DNA of 44,432 nt from an uncultured Lachnospiraceae bacterium (GTDB lineage: Bacteria; Bacillota; Clostridia; Lachnospirales; Lachnospiraceae), in the NCBI GenBank assembly GCA_947385425.1, contig CANDKY010000019.1, forward strand, positions 1 to 44,432, given 5' to 3'. Numbering within the stretch: position 1 is the stretch's first letter; the number at the start of each line of letters is the position of its first letter. The notes below the pieces were generated by a model. That model ran no database searches. It was not told where the DNA came from and was given only the letters and a program-made list of their open reading frames with translations. The position numbers were made by a program, and so were the translations under genes. Positions 16,707 through 25,328 of this stretch are shown piece by piece.

Positions 16707-16826
16707 TTACATCCCCCGATACTTTTTCTGCAGGCAAAATATCATGCCTGCTAATTCCAGGACATATTCCACTTCCTCATCCGTCTTGCCTTCCACCAAA
16801 TTATAAAAAAACCATTGCCGGCGCAT
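16707..16826 (-). CDS. Small 39-residue protein coupled to the XRE regulator
   Basis: An ATG two nt after the TGA of the XRE gene opens a 39-codon frame: MRRQWFFYNLVEGKTDEEVE, then a hydrophobic run YVLELAGMIFCLQKK and a basic end. The close coupling and the amphipathic, protein-like composition support translation. It may be a small interacting partner of the regulator. It is too short for family assignment. Only its position and composition support it. Confidence 0.45.
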   Translation of the reverse strand: MRRQWFFYNLVEGKTDEEVEYVLELAGMIFCLQKKYRGM

Positions 16827-16828
16827 TG

Positions 16829-17056
16829 TCACTTCATCCTCCCCCCGCCTGCCGCCAGGGCATCCATCGATACCCTCAGTGCCTCCGAGATCTGGATAAA
16901 CGTATCTATACGCATCCCGCTCTTCCCTGCCTCCACCTTTTGGAGCCCTTTAGTAGAAATCTGCGCCTTTTCCGCAAGCATTTCCTGCGTCATCCCCATC
17001 TGCATGCGGTAAGCCCGCACATTGTTGCCAAGAGTCCAATAAAATGCCATATCCAT
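16829..17056 (-). CDS. XRE-family helix-turn-helix regulator
   Basis: A 75-residue single-domain Cro/CI-type protein. The helix-turn-helix covers residues 9-62: NNVRAYRMQMGMTQEMLAEK, AQISTKGLQKVEAGKSGMRI, then DTFIQISEALRVSMDAL. The sequence is complete for a minimal XRE fold and there is no sensor domain. AAGGGG lies before the ATG. It is directly upstream of the glycan locus on the same strand, so it may regulate that locus or its own short transcript. A 39-codon ORF follows without a gap. Confidence 0.85.
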   Translation of the reverse strand: MDMAFYWTLGNNVRAYRMQMGMTQEMLAEKAQISTKGLQKVEAGKSGMRIDTFIQISEALRVSMDALAAGGGRMK

Positions 17057-17223
17057 AAAACCCCTTCCATGAAAGAAACTCCCTGCCGGCAGGGAATAGA
17101 GCCCAATTCCGGCAGTCTTCAGTATAATTACAATCCCTGTCTGTAAAACAAGGGAAAAAATACGGGATCTGCGGCAGGTTAAAACCTCAGTTCCCTGATA
17201 TCCTGCAAAGTTTCCCCATACCC

Positions 17224-17841
17224 CTACCCTTTCCCAAACAGGAGCGTTGTCCCAAGCACAAACCCTTTCACACCCCTCGGGGCATATTCCAGGATTTTGT
17301 TTGCACTGCAGGCCCCGTCCCAGTAAATATCAAAATCCATTTCTTCCTTTAAAGCAAGCAGTTTCGTTATTTTCCTGCCCACATAAGGCAGGTACATCTG
17401 CCCGGCATTCCCCGGGTTTACTGACATGACCAGGACTTTCTTCACAATCCGGAACATCTCCATCACTGTCTCTACGGAAGTCCCCGGGTTTATGGCAATT
17501 CCCGGTACCATACCGGCGTTGATGATACTCTGCAAGGTGGTGGACGGGTGGTATTCTGCCTCCGGGTGGATATATACCGTATCCCCCGGCCTTAAATGGC
17601 TGAGGAACAATTGGATACGGTTGTTTGGATGCTCTATCATCAGATGTACGTCCGCACGTTTTGTGGATACCCGGGTTATGTATTCCATATCATTCAAAGA
17701 CATGGCAAAATTTGGCACATACCTGCCGTCCATAATATCTATATGGAAGGAGTCTATGCCGCCCGCTTCCAGATCCTTTATTTCCTTTTCCAGGTTCCCA
17801 TAATTGGCGCACATCATGGAGGCCATTAACTCGAATTGCAT
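17224..17841 (-). CDS. Ribulose-phosphate 3-epimerase family protein
   Basis: A 205-residue TIM barrel with RPE family motifs: FHIDIMDGRYVPNF (metal His/Asp), DVHLMIEHP (second metal His), GIAINPGTS, VLVMSVNPGNAGQMYLP and DIYWDGACS, which corresponds to the final VDGG strand. The first motif is SMMCANYG instead of the usual PSILSAD, and the final one has Trp before the Asp. Active-site metal residues remain, but the substrate pocket is altered. The protein is slightly short at the C terminus. A specialised epimerase, for instance for a pentitol- or allulose-type phosphate of the neighbouring glycan locus, is more likely than the pentose-pathway enzyme. It follows the IspD-like gene. Confidence 0.82.
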   Translation of the reverse strand: MQFELMASMMCANYGNLEKEIKDLEAGGIDSFHIDIMDGRYVPNFAMSLNDMEYITRVSTKRADVHLMIEHPNNRIQLFLSHLRPGDTVYIHPEAEYHPSTTLQSIINAGMVPGIAINPGTSVETVMEMFRIVKKVLVMSVNPGNAGQMYLPYVGRKITKLLALKEEMDFDIYWDGACSANKILEYAPRGVKGFVLGTTLLFGKG

Positions 17842-18005
17842 ATACTCCCCGCTTTCCTTCCGTATAGTATCCTACCCGGATAAACCGGAACCAAAATTTT
17901 GCCGTTTTGCGCAAGATTTCATCCTTAAGTGCTTAATCTTAAGCGCCTAATCAAATATCCCATATTGCCCTGTGCCGGAAAACCACGCCCTGCACAGGCA
18001 ATGTC

Positions 18006-18692
18006 TCAGCGCCCCATATTGTCCCGGCCAGGATCCGCTGCCCCTTTTATCCGCAGTATTGCCTCCGCCAGTTCCGTCCCCTCCCCTGGGTACAGCGCAA
18101 AATTCCTTTTCCCCGTCTTACATAAATATGCCCCCTGCCCTGCCGCCAGTTCCAGCGCCTCCGCCTTCCCCCCTATCTTTTCCAGCAGCATATGGCCTGC
18201 CCTGGCAGCCACTGGATATGCCATATAATAAAGCCCTTCTTCCCCCAATACTTTCCGGCCGAACATAAATGCCAGGCCATCCCCTATCTCCCCGGCAGTG
18301 CCTGCCAGCCCATATATTGCGGCTTTTTCCATTACCCTGTAAACCATATCCGCATCCACAAACGGATACCTGGTATCATGAAGCACATACAGATCCACAG
18401 CCTGCTCCCCCTCTGCATTTTTTCCGGCCTTGCCTATTGCCTGCCTCAAACTCCGGCCCTCCTGGCATATCCATACCGGCTTGTCTATGCCATACTCTGC
18501 TTTCCATCCCCCTATATACCTTTCCACACCCGCCGCAGCCCCGCTGCCGCACCGCATCATAACAATACAGTCAATACCAGGATGCAGGTAAAAAACCTTT
18601 AAAGAATAACTATACAGTTCTTCCCCTGCAAGAACCGTACCAACCCCTGCTTCCCCGCCCTCCACAGAATCAAACAATACTGCCACATTCAT
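18006..18692 (-). CDS. Degenerate IspD/TarI-like cytidylyltransferase homologue
   Basis: The 228-residue protein keeps several IspD/TarI landmarks: a SLKVFYLHPGIDCIVMM strand, a central VLHDTRYPFVDADMVYRVME block (equivalent of the HDAARPFV motif), and a late ALYPGEGTELAEAILRI end that recalls the usual PTD..D region. The N terminus, MNVAVLFDSVEGGEAGVGTV, lacks the AAGSGxRxG nucleotide loop and catalytic Arg/Lys of active enzymes. It may therefore be an inactive binding protein or a diverged enzyme. It is paired with the epimerase-like gene downstream. GGGAGAAATAG precedes the ATG. A group of hairpins lies 24 nt upstream of the start. Confidence 0.68.
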   Translation of the reverse strand: MNVAVLFDSVEGGEAGVGTVLAGEELYSYSLKVFYLHPGIDCIVMMRCGSGAAAGVERYIGGWKAEYGIDKPVWICQEGRSLRQAIGKAGKNAEGEQAVDLYVLHDTRYPFVDADMVYRVMEKAAIYGLAGTAGEIGDGLAFMFGRKVLGEEGLYYMAYPVAARAGHMLLEKIGGKAEALELAAGQGAYLCKTGKRNFALYPGEGTELAEAILRIKGAADPGRDNMGR

Positions 18693-18715
18693 CTATTTCT
18701 CCCATTAATAAACTT

Positions 18716-18778
18716 CCCCGCCGCAAGCAGCGGGGTATTCGCCCCAGCTTCGCCTGGTTTGTTACGCCGCAAGCGGCG
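18716..18778. repeat. Cluster of GC-rich hairpins in the leader of the IspD-like gene
   Basis: Two GC-rich hairpins (CCCCGC with GCGGGG at 18716-18735, and CGCCGCAAGCGGCG at 18765-18778) flank a weaker one (CCAG/CTGG around 18744-18757). The repeated CCGCAAG-xx-GCGGGG pattern suggests a dispersed palindromic element or an attenuator. It lies between the 58-codon ORF and the IspD-like start, so it may reduce read-through. There is no long T-run, so a classic terminator is not shown. Confidence 0.55.
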
Positions 18779-18938
18779 GGGAATTTACCCTCCTAAAATT
18801 AAATGCCATACGCATACACAACAGTTTTCCGAACTCATATATAAGCTCCGGCCACCTACAATCTCCTCTTCCACTCCCGCACCTGTCCCTCCCGCTTAAA
18901 ATTTCCTGATACTCCCGGATTTCAGGATGGATCCCCAT
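18762..18938 (-). CDS. Small 58-residue ORF after the resolvase-like gene
   Basis: An ATG three nt after the resolvase-like stop opens a 58-codon frame (MGIHPEIREYQEILSGRDRC, then RWPELIYEFGKLLCMRMAFN). The first half reads like a real helical protein. The last residues (VNSPPLAA) are encoded by the GC-rich hairpin repeat, so the natural 3' end may have been replaced. Tight spacing suggests coupling. No family is recognised. Confidence 0.38.
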   Translation of the reverse strand: MGIHPEIREYQEILSGRDRCGSGRGDCRWPELIYEFGKLLCMRMAFNFRRVNSPPLAA

Positions 18939-18941
18939 CTG

Positions 18942-19595
18942 TTATATTAATATACTATCCTTCTCTCTGCTTTCCGCGGCGTACATCTCCTTCTCCCTCA
19001 CCTTCCCCGCCCTCTTATAAAACAGCGCCCGGGAAATATTGCAAAGTTCCGCCGCCTCTTCCCCCTTTATTTCCTTCCTCTTCCACATCTGGTACGCCCT
19101 GTCGAAGTTTTCTGTCCAGGGCCGTTCCGGCCTGCCAAACTGTACCCCCCGGTTTTTCGCCTTCTCTATCCCAGCTCTCTGTTTCTCCTTACGCATAGCC
19201 CATTCCGCATCCGAAGCGTATTCCAGCATAGAAAGTACCACATCCCCAACCAACGTCCCAAACTGCGTCCTGCCGCGCCGGGTATCCAGCGCCGGCATAT
19301 CGAGCACAACTACATCCGCCTTCTTCTCCTTTGTCAACCGCCGCCACTGCCTTCCAATCTCCGCATAGCCATCCCCCAGCATATCCAGGCTCTGCAGGTA
19401 AAGCAGATCCTTGTCCCGCAATTTCTTAAGGAGCCTTTCATATTGCGGGCAGGCATCCCCATTATTCCCTACCCCATCTATAAAGTCTATAAAGATATCC
19501 CTGTCCATTACCCCCATCTCATGCAGTGTAACAGCCTGTGCCTCCATATCCATCCTTTTGGGCATTACACGGATATATCCATATGCCTTCCCCAT
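18942..19595 (-). CDS. Serine-recombinase (resolvase) family protein lacking the catalytic serine
   Basis: A 217-residue protein with the resolvase/invertase fold: AYGYIRV at the N terminus, LLYLQSLDMLGDGYAEIGRQ, VVVLDMPALDTR, the long E-helix, and a C-terminal helix-turn-helix (RAYQMWKRKEIKGEEAAELC, then NISRALFYKR). The catalytic Ser that should follow YIRV is Met11. The SIDRLGR motif has become SLDMLGD, removing both arginines, and the arginine of the SG...R loop is missing. It should bind DNA but not cut it. A palindrome that looks like a crossover site is centred about 38 bp upstream of the start, so autoregulation is plausible. It could be a DNA-binding or architectural protein. Confidence 0.85.
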   Translation of the reverse strand: MGKAYGYIRVMPKRMDMEAQAVTLHEMGVMDRDIFIDFIDGVGNNGDACPQYERLLKKLRDKDLLYLQSLDMLGDGYAEIGRQWRRLTKEKKADVVVLDMPALDTRRGRTQFGTLVGDVVLSMLEYASDAEWAMRKEKQRAGIEKAKNRGVQFGRPERPWTENFDRAYQMWKRKEIKGEEAAELCNISRALFYKRAGKVREKEMYAAESREKDSILI

Positions 19596-19619
19596 AGGTA
19601 TCCCCCTTCCTTTCTTTCC

Positions 19620-19647
19620 AATCCAGAAAAGTATACTTTTTCGGATT
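19620..19647. promoter_or_regulatory. 28-bp palindromic site 1 in front of the resolvase-like gene
   Basis: The 28-bp palindrome has core AGAAAAGTATACTTTTTC and matched arms AATCC/GGATT. It shares the core with the sites at 19756-19783 and 25301-25328. It lies 24 nt upstream of the resolvase-like ATG, where promoter or operator elements are expected. Its length and central TA resemble subsite I of small serine recombinases. Binding by the nearby protein is an inference. Confidence 0.65.
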
Positions 19648-19755
19648 TTGATTTCATTAGGAAAACTTCGTCAAAATGGTAAAAAATTATATAAAATATA
19701 CTTGCATTTTGGACGATATAGATATATAATAAGATAGTTTTTAAAGCAAAAAAAG

Positions 19756-19783
19756 CGTCCGAAAAAGTATACTTTTTCGAACG
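19756..19783. repeat. 28-bp palindromic site 2
   Basis: The near-perfect palindrome has core CGAAAAAGTATACTTTTTCG (19760-19779) and arms CGTC/AACG. It is 136 bp from site 1, centre to centre. It matches site 3 at 25301-25328 in 25 of 28 positions, in the same orientation. On the minus strand its right side runs into a T-tract, so it could also end transcription. The roughly 270 bp to its right (19784-20050) hold no gene I can support. Confidence 0.65.
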
Positions 19784-20121
19784 TCTTTCTTCTTATTTTA
19801 TCCCCCTTTCTTTGCTCCAATCTTTGAGCCCTCAAACCGCACTTTCCGGATGCAGGGCAGATATCCGGCCATAATCAATAACATGTTCCTGTTCACAGGC
19901 AATGTCATGATGCTGGGGTCAAAAGGTCATATACTGGGAAATTGCATTAATTAATCTAAAATTGTTCATAGAATTATCCCCGTGATGCAACACAAAATTT
20001 CTCTGTGTTCTTGTTTTAACCGCACTGATTTAAACGATTCCAATAATCTCTGATGCTTCTGTTCCCTGCTCAGGCCTATTTTTTCCCATACCTTCCCCCA
20101 CGCCTCCAGGATCCTATTCAT

Positions 20122-20459
20122 ATGAAGCAGGACATAGAGAAACTACGCAAAAAATATATTGATAACCCACCAGAAGGGATGACATCCAGGGACATTCGCC
20201 ACATGAGCGGGGATGAACTTCTGGACATGGATTATTTCTTAAACGAGGACGACTTATTTGATGACGAGGCTAGTGCTCCATCCGGCCAGAAATTAGACTT
20301 CCGTTCTGCCTGTTTCGCACCATTGCCGCGTTAAAATTTCTAGTCGATGCACCACATCGCCGTCGAAATTTTGCCTTGCACTGGCACGAACCATGCAAAG
20401 CGGAAGTCTAATTTCTGGCCGGATGGAACACTAGCATGGAAAGTTTTTATATCTTCTAA
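20122..20459 (+). pseudogene. 58-codon mobile-element-type gene interrupted by an inverted-repeat element
   Basis: The frame opens at ATG 20122 with MKQDIEKLRKKYIDNPPEGM, TSRDIRHMSGDELLDMDYFL and NEDDLFDDEA, then runs into the 157-bp element at 20274. Immediately after the element, 20435-20459 encodes the ending MESFYIF and TAA. Removing the element with one CTAG copy joins the parts in frame into a 58-residue acidic protein. Small proteins of this kind occur in clostridial mobile elements, as far as I recall; their function is unknown. The present ORF would instead read into the insertion and gain a spurious tail. Confidence 0.75.
20274..20430. mobile_element. 157-bp inverted-repeat element (element A) with CTAG duplication
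   Basis: The element has 30-bp terminal inverted repeats with one mismatch. The left end is TGCTCCATCCGGCCAGAAAT (20274 on) and the right end is its complement (20401-20430). It is bounded on both sides by CTAG (20270-20273 and 20431-20434), a likely target duplication. It contains no gene. A diverged partial copy lies at about 26640-26695. It is therefore a non-autonomous, MITE-like element. No transposase for it is in the window. Confidence 0.82.
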
Positions 20460-20567
20460 ACCGTGTCGTCTTATCGTCATACTCCGGCAATAGTTTATTA
20501 AACATCCGTTCGGTAAACTCTTGCTCCTTTTTGTATCTCTGAATATCGCAATTTCCTATAAAGCCAG

Positions 20568-20595
20568 AAAATCCCGCCTTATAAAAGACGGGATT
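20568..20595. terminator. Hairpin AATCCCG/CGGGATT
   Basis: AATCCCGCC and GACGGGATT pair around an AT-rich loop. On the minus strand TTTTC follows, so it could be a weak terminator. The interval 20460-20850 has no gene I can support. A minus-strand frame ending at the CTAG near 20431 (about 55 codons, including RYKKEQEFTERMFNKLLPEY) looks protein-like and may be the 3' remnant of a lost gene. Confidence 0.4.
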
Positions 20596-20857
20596 CCCAA
20601 TTTAAATTATATACACTTCAACAATAAGGTCTTTCCACTGCCCTTCTCGCAGATAATCACCATTTGCCTTGCGAAAAACCAATGCCTGAACGTAATCTAT
20701 CGTGAAATCGAAGTATAGGTTACTTCCCCTCCCTATCGCATATAGCCGCCTGTGCGGTCATAGTCATAGGAGAGTCACCACATAAAACCTCTTTATTTCA
20801 GCCCAAAATAATGATTAAAGGCAAATCATTATTTCAGCTTTCCGTACAAATATTCTG

Positions 20858-21085
20858 TTATGCCGCCTTTGCATAGTCAATGATTGCGATTTCCTGCATC
20901 ATTTTCTTAGCCTGCTCCACAATCTCCTCCAACCGCTTGATTACATCAGCCGTATAAATTGTCTCGTTACATTCCGTACATTTATAGCAGGGAACATTCC
21001 TCACAATTACAAGGCAATTTCCTAAATCTGTAACATCCGTTGTATATCCTTTATTGGCATTTGCCCCACATTCCATACACAGCAT
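20858..21085 (-). CDS. YgiT-type zinc-finger antitoxin
   Basis: A 75-residue protein starting MLCMECGANANKG, with two CxxC pairs (CMEC, and CYKCTECNETIY) forming the YgiT/MqsA N-terminal zinc finger. A VIKRLEEIVEQAKKMMQE helix follows. There is no full-length XRE domain, so it is the short antitoxin type that accompanies DUF4258 toxins. GGAAGGAG stands 10 nt before ATG 21085, which decides this start over the longer frame to 21118. It lies 4 nt downstream of the toxin gene. It should neutralise the toxin and repress the operon. Confidence 0.85.
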   Translation of the reverse strand: MLCMECGANANKGYTTDVTDLGNCLVIVRNVPCYKCTECNETIYTADVIKRLEEIVEQAKKMMQEIAIIDYAKAA

Positions 21086-21089
21086 ACCA

Positions 21090-21401
21090 TCAACGCTCCT
21101 TCCTGGTCTTAAAATCATCTTCCCACTGCTTACTATCCGGGAAATACGCCGTTATCAAATAGATAAATTCTTCATCCCTGCTTATCACCAAATGCAGAGG
21201 TTTATCCTCCATAGACTTCCCAAGTATCAGGCAACTGGACAAAGGCTTATCCTCCGCATATTCCTTTATGATTTCTCCATTACCGATTGCCTTTACAATA
21301 TCATCCATCCGTATCCCACGTTCTTCCAGTCTCATTCTGGCATGTTTGGTAACGGCAATCTTATCAAGGCTGTTTATTGCCCGGTATTCATCCATATTCA
21401 C
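21090..21401 (-). CDS. DUF4258 family toxin
   Basis: A 103-residue protein of the DUF4258 (RelE/MqsR-related) family: ITKHAR-type start (IAVTKHARMRLEERGIRMDD), a GEIIKEYAEDKP strand pair, SCLILGKSMEDKPLHLVISR and YLITAYFPDSKQWEDDF. The partner downstream is a YgiT-type zinc-finger antitoxin, the usual combination. The start is GTG with GAGGTGA 7 nt upstream; an ATG lies two codons inside. The toxin gene comes first, as in MqsRA. It is probably an mRNA-directed ribonuclease, which I infer from the fold only. Confidence 0.83.
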   Translation of the reverse strand: MNMDEYRAINSLDKIAVTKHARMRLEERGIRMDDIVKAIGNGEIIKEYAEDKPLSSCLILGKSMEDKPLHLVISRDEEFIYLITAYFPDSKQWEDDFKTRKER

Positions 21402-21501
21402 GTTAATATCACCTCGCCACTATATTACCACAAATCCCCGTATATAACCACTCATTTTTCAAAATCAATGAATTTCCACTATACCCCTGAATCGAGTAGG
21501 A

Positions 21502-21760
21502 GGAAATTTCTCCAAATGAGAAATTTCCGACCTCTCACACCATATTGCATGTCCAAATTGATACAATTTTAGAATAGATGCTATCGTTTTTACATTTACC
21601 GCAAATGCCCTAAAATAAACACTTTTCAAAAAGGCAGATGCACCCATGCATGGGTGGCTATCGTTTTTTGAATTGGAATTGCCGCACTTTCGATATTTGG
21701 GAGTGTAAAATTTAACGATAAACTGTTTTTTAAGATGGCTATCGTTATTTTTTGCACCCA
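21502..21760. repeat. Intergenic repeat region with TATCGTT motifs
   Basis: The interval between the toxin and the STAND pseudogene (21402-21893) carries no credible gene. It has an 11-bp perfect inverted repeat (GGAAATTTCTC, 21502-21528) and a 16-bp palindrome CACCCATGCATGGGTG near 21640. GCTATCGTT occurs three times about 80 bp apart (21580, 21657, 21738). It looks like a dispersed intergenic repeat or an array of protein-binding sites. Confidence 0.45.
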
Positions 21761-21893
21761 AGGGATTATCATATTTTTGTAATTAGCCCTGTCAACTGGA
21801 ATTTGTGTTTTATGTGGGCTTAACTAAATGTATGACTTTATCAATCCTTAGTAATGTCAGAAATCTTTTTCGAACAGTGCATTTAGTCCTATA

Positions 21894-24800
21894 TTAATGC
21901 ACTCTAAATTCATCCAAAATTACAGCAGCTTCTTCATAATTTAAATCGATTAATATCTCAAGAATATCCTGATATGCTGTAATCAATTCTTGATCTTCTT
22001 TTATCATATCACTACATCTGACAAAAGATTTTAATATAATCATATTTACAATGCTCTTTTGTTCCTGTATATCTCTAGCGAATTTGGTACTTTCTGTTTT
22101 TGCATCTCGAAAACTATTTCTGATAGAAATTAAAATTTCCGGCAGCAATTCATCAATACGCAACTGATATATCGTTTCTAGCAGCTTTACTACATGATAC
22201 TTTCCATATTTTGAAAACTGTTCATTTAGAAACTGCTTATCTGTAAAAGAATAAGTTGTCCTGCACTTACTCCAATCTCCACAACAATATCTTGTTACAG
22301 AAAACATAAGGGATTGGTATAATTGCAAGCGAACATTCTCCACATCTATTGCTGCTACTTTTTGCTCTATATATAAAATTTTCTTTTTACACCTATTTCT
22401 TCTTTTTGGATCAACATAAGCATCAAAAAATTCCGGCAGAAAATTTCCGAAAATATCTTTGTAAAATTCAACAGCCTCTGAAGTAAACCTTGAGAAATCT
22501 ATATCGTTAAACAATGTGTCTATAACTGTTTTTGCATCACCTGAAGCCTCAATCACCTCTCTCCGATATAATTCTACCAATTCCTGCTCTTGAAATGTAT
22601 CCACAATTTTATGCCCATCATAATCTCTATCATGATATTTCCATATATCAACCATGCATGTCAATACACTATGAATTACTTTCTCAAAAAGTTCATTATC
22701 AAAATTCAGACCACAATTTACTACATAACACAATGTTGATATGTCGTAATTATTTATGTCAAATTCCTCTATCTGTATATTCTCCTCCTCAAATAAATAT
22801 TTCGTAAATATTGCTTCTCTTTGACTATCATAGCTTTCCGCACCTTCATTCTTTATATCTCGGTCTGCCCATGATAATCCTGGCTGCATATTAGGCACAT
22901 ATACAAAATCTTTATATCCTTCATGTGTTTTGATAAAATTTGCATTATACTTTTGATGATTCATCTCATCCTCTGCCAACTTAATAATCGTATAAAACAC
23001 TGCTTGAGCAAGTTTTTTGTTAACAAGCAGATACTTTTTGATACTTATTGTCAGCTTATCTACTGAACCATCCTGTCCTGTGTACATGAGGCATCTTATT
23101 CTGTCTGGTTGTCTACAAACAGAATCTTAATTTTAGTTGTTTTATTTGGATTATTGGCAGCATATTCAGATATTGCTTTATTAACAAATTGAATTGCCCA
23201 TTGAAATCCCTCTTTGAAATTTAATCCAAACAAATTCCGCAAAAATACATTCTGATTGACATTTCTATATGAACTATTATAATATTCAGCACTTTCGCTT
23301 AACCCATATTCCTTATCTTCGTTCAACCTATTGGAATAAAAACGATAATCCTCGCTTTCTTTATTACTGTCTAGCCAAAATTCGTCTGCCACCAAACAGA
23401 TTTCTTTTGTCATTATTTTAATCAAAGCAGGATATGCATTCCGCAACGTCCATTCCATTGTATCTTTTGCTATTCGTTTTCTTATTTCATTACTTTTATA
23501 GTCATCAATTAGCCGGTTCCAAAATTCTTTTATCCATTTATTGGATACATCTGCCATTTGATAAATTGCCTCAAGACACGGTTTTGCGCTATCTATAAAG
23601 TTATAATATTTTTCAGATTTCTCCGCAATTTCTATATAATGCTCCATTATGCTACAGGCAGCTAAAGAAGCATGATTTTCTCTGTTATTCTGTCTTGCAT
23701 AATCCTTACATAATTTAATAATATCTTCTTTGTTAATAATATCTTTTTTGTATAATTGCTCACTTTCTATTATCTTTAAAAAAGCTGTTGCAAAACCTTG
23801 ACTTTACAATCCCTATTTCTGTCTGCCTTTTCCATTCATGCGATATATCGGCTGAAAAAACGAGACAGCTTAAAAATTTATCCCGATTTGATTTTATAAA
23901 CAGCTTATTAGAAATCCATATCTGATAACGTCTATATACGCATCGTCCAAGCTGTTCTATCTCATCATAGAATATTCGATATTCTCCCTTACACTCATTA
24001 AACTCCTTGTCTAAATAATGTTCAAAACAAATATCCTCAAAAATATCATATTTAAGCCTGATATTCTCGTGTCCCTGCATGATAATAATATCTTCTGAAA
24101 TTAATGCTTCTACAATATTGCTGTTTATCTCATCTTCAGGAACCCCAAGCGAAAATTTTTTAGCCCTTTCAAATACAATTTTCGTTATTGCTTCCGCTGC
24201 TTCCTGATATGTCACCCTGTATATTTTCTTTTTTTCCTGTAAGCAAATTACCTTTGTCCAAATATATTCCCTAAAAGAGCTTTCATCACCTATGTCATCA
24301 ATATCCATTTTTCTACTGACAATCATATTAATGTAAAAAGGAGACTTCAGTAAATCACTATAGGATTTCATCTCATACATTCTCTGAATAACAGGGTACT
24401 TTTCCATGATTAATATAAGTTCGTTTATCGACAAATCATCAATCTCATATGGTTTTATAGCAAAATTTGATTCTAATTTCATAAAGGCACTTTTATCGCT
24501 TGTCCTGCATGATGTTAGTATGTATGCATTTTCATAGTTGCTTACAATTTCATACAGATACTGCAACAGTTCAAATTTTGTATCTGAACAATCAGCTATA
24601 AATTCCAATGCATCAACAAAGAAAACAATTTTTTTACCGTTCAAGTATTCTAAAACAGCCTTAATATCGCACTTCCATATCCCATTTATATCAGTTGCCG
24701 CCACAAAACTTTCAGCACGTGCATACAGAACAACATCTTCATTTTCAACAATTTTCTTACATAATGCCGATTTACCACTTCCAGCACGTCCCATTATTGT

Positions 24801-25307
24801 AACAAATTTTGCATTATCCTCCTTTATTTTTTTCACAAGTGTACTTCTATCAATTTCATATTCCCCGTTAATCAGTCCATTAATATTCTTTAGTCCAGTG
24901 CTTTTACAAAAATGTATTGCTTCATTTAATTTTTCTACACTTTCATTAAATCGATCGAATTCTAACTTCAGTATATTATATAAGCTATTTAAAAAAGCAA
25001 TGTCATTTTCTGCTCTATTTATAATATCTCTTGTTGTAATCAAATCTTCCTTCTTAGTAAATGATATCTTTCCTATCTGCTTATCACCATTATAATCTTT
25101 TACTTTATCTACACTATCATTAGTGATTACAAAAAACATAACTCGATTTAAAGCAGAAAATCTCTCATCTTTAGAGTCCCTTATGTTCTCCAGTGTTGTC
25201 TTAATTTTCTTAGGTATATCCTGTGAAGTGGATACTTGAACAAAAAGTTGTTTATCCTCTGATATCAAGTCTACATATGGAAACTGCGCCTTTGGACATT
25301 TGTCCAA
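21894..25307 (-). pseudogene. SMEK-STAND NTPase defence-type gene, 5'-truncated and frameshifted
   Basis: Three adjacent frames make up one decayed gene. The first (25307-23760) keeps the rear of a SMEK-type domain (VDLISEDKQLFVQVSTSQDI), a linker, a NACHT/STAND ATPase with Walker A TIMGRAGSGKSALCK and Walker B KIVFFVDALEF, and a helical region. The second (183 codons, 23647-23096) and third (397 codons, 23087-21894) look like the helical C-terminal sensor. Removing one T from TTTTGC near 23800 turns CNSFFKDNRK-stop into ATAFLKIIESEQLY, which runs directly into the second frame. A second shift at about 23090 is likely. The N terminus of the SMEK domain is absent because the gene is cut at the 28-bp site at 25301-25328. 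Such STAND proteins are commonly antiphage sensors. Confidence 0.8.
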
Positions 25308-25328
25308 AAAAGTATACTTTTTCGAATG
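25301..25328. repeat. 28-bp palindromic site 3 at the truncated end of the STAND gene
   Basis: A copy of the site at 19756-19783, in the same orientation with three differences. The shared core is AAAAAGTATACTTTTTCGAA. The STAND reading frame is broken here: SMEK homology begins right after it on the minus strand. It marks the right edge of the 5.5-kb segment carrying the split gene, the toxin-antitoxin pair and the STAND relic. The stretch 25330-25665 holds no gene I can support. Confidence 0.65.

Noticed and set aside
18942-19595. Active resolvase or DNA invertase
   Set aside because: The catalytic serine and active-site arginines are replaced.
21465-21761. 98-codon minus-strand frame upstream of the toxin gene
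   Set aside because: It runs through the inverted repeats and the periodic TATCGTT motifs and has no protein-like pattern; treated as intergenic repeat.
23760-25307. Programmed frameshift producing two STAND isoforms
   Set aside because: The N terminus is also missing and a second shift is likely, so decay is simpler. The slippery TTTT run is recorded for checking.
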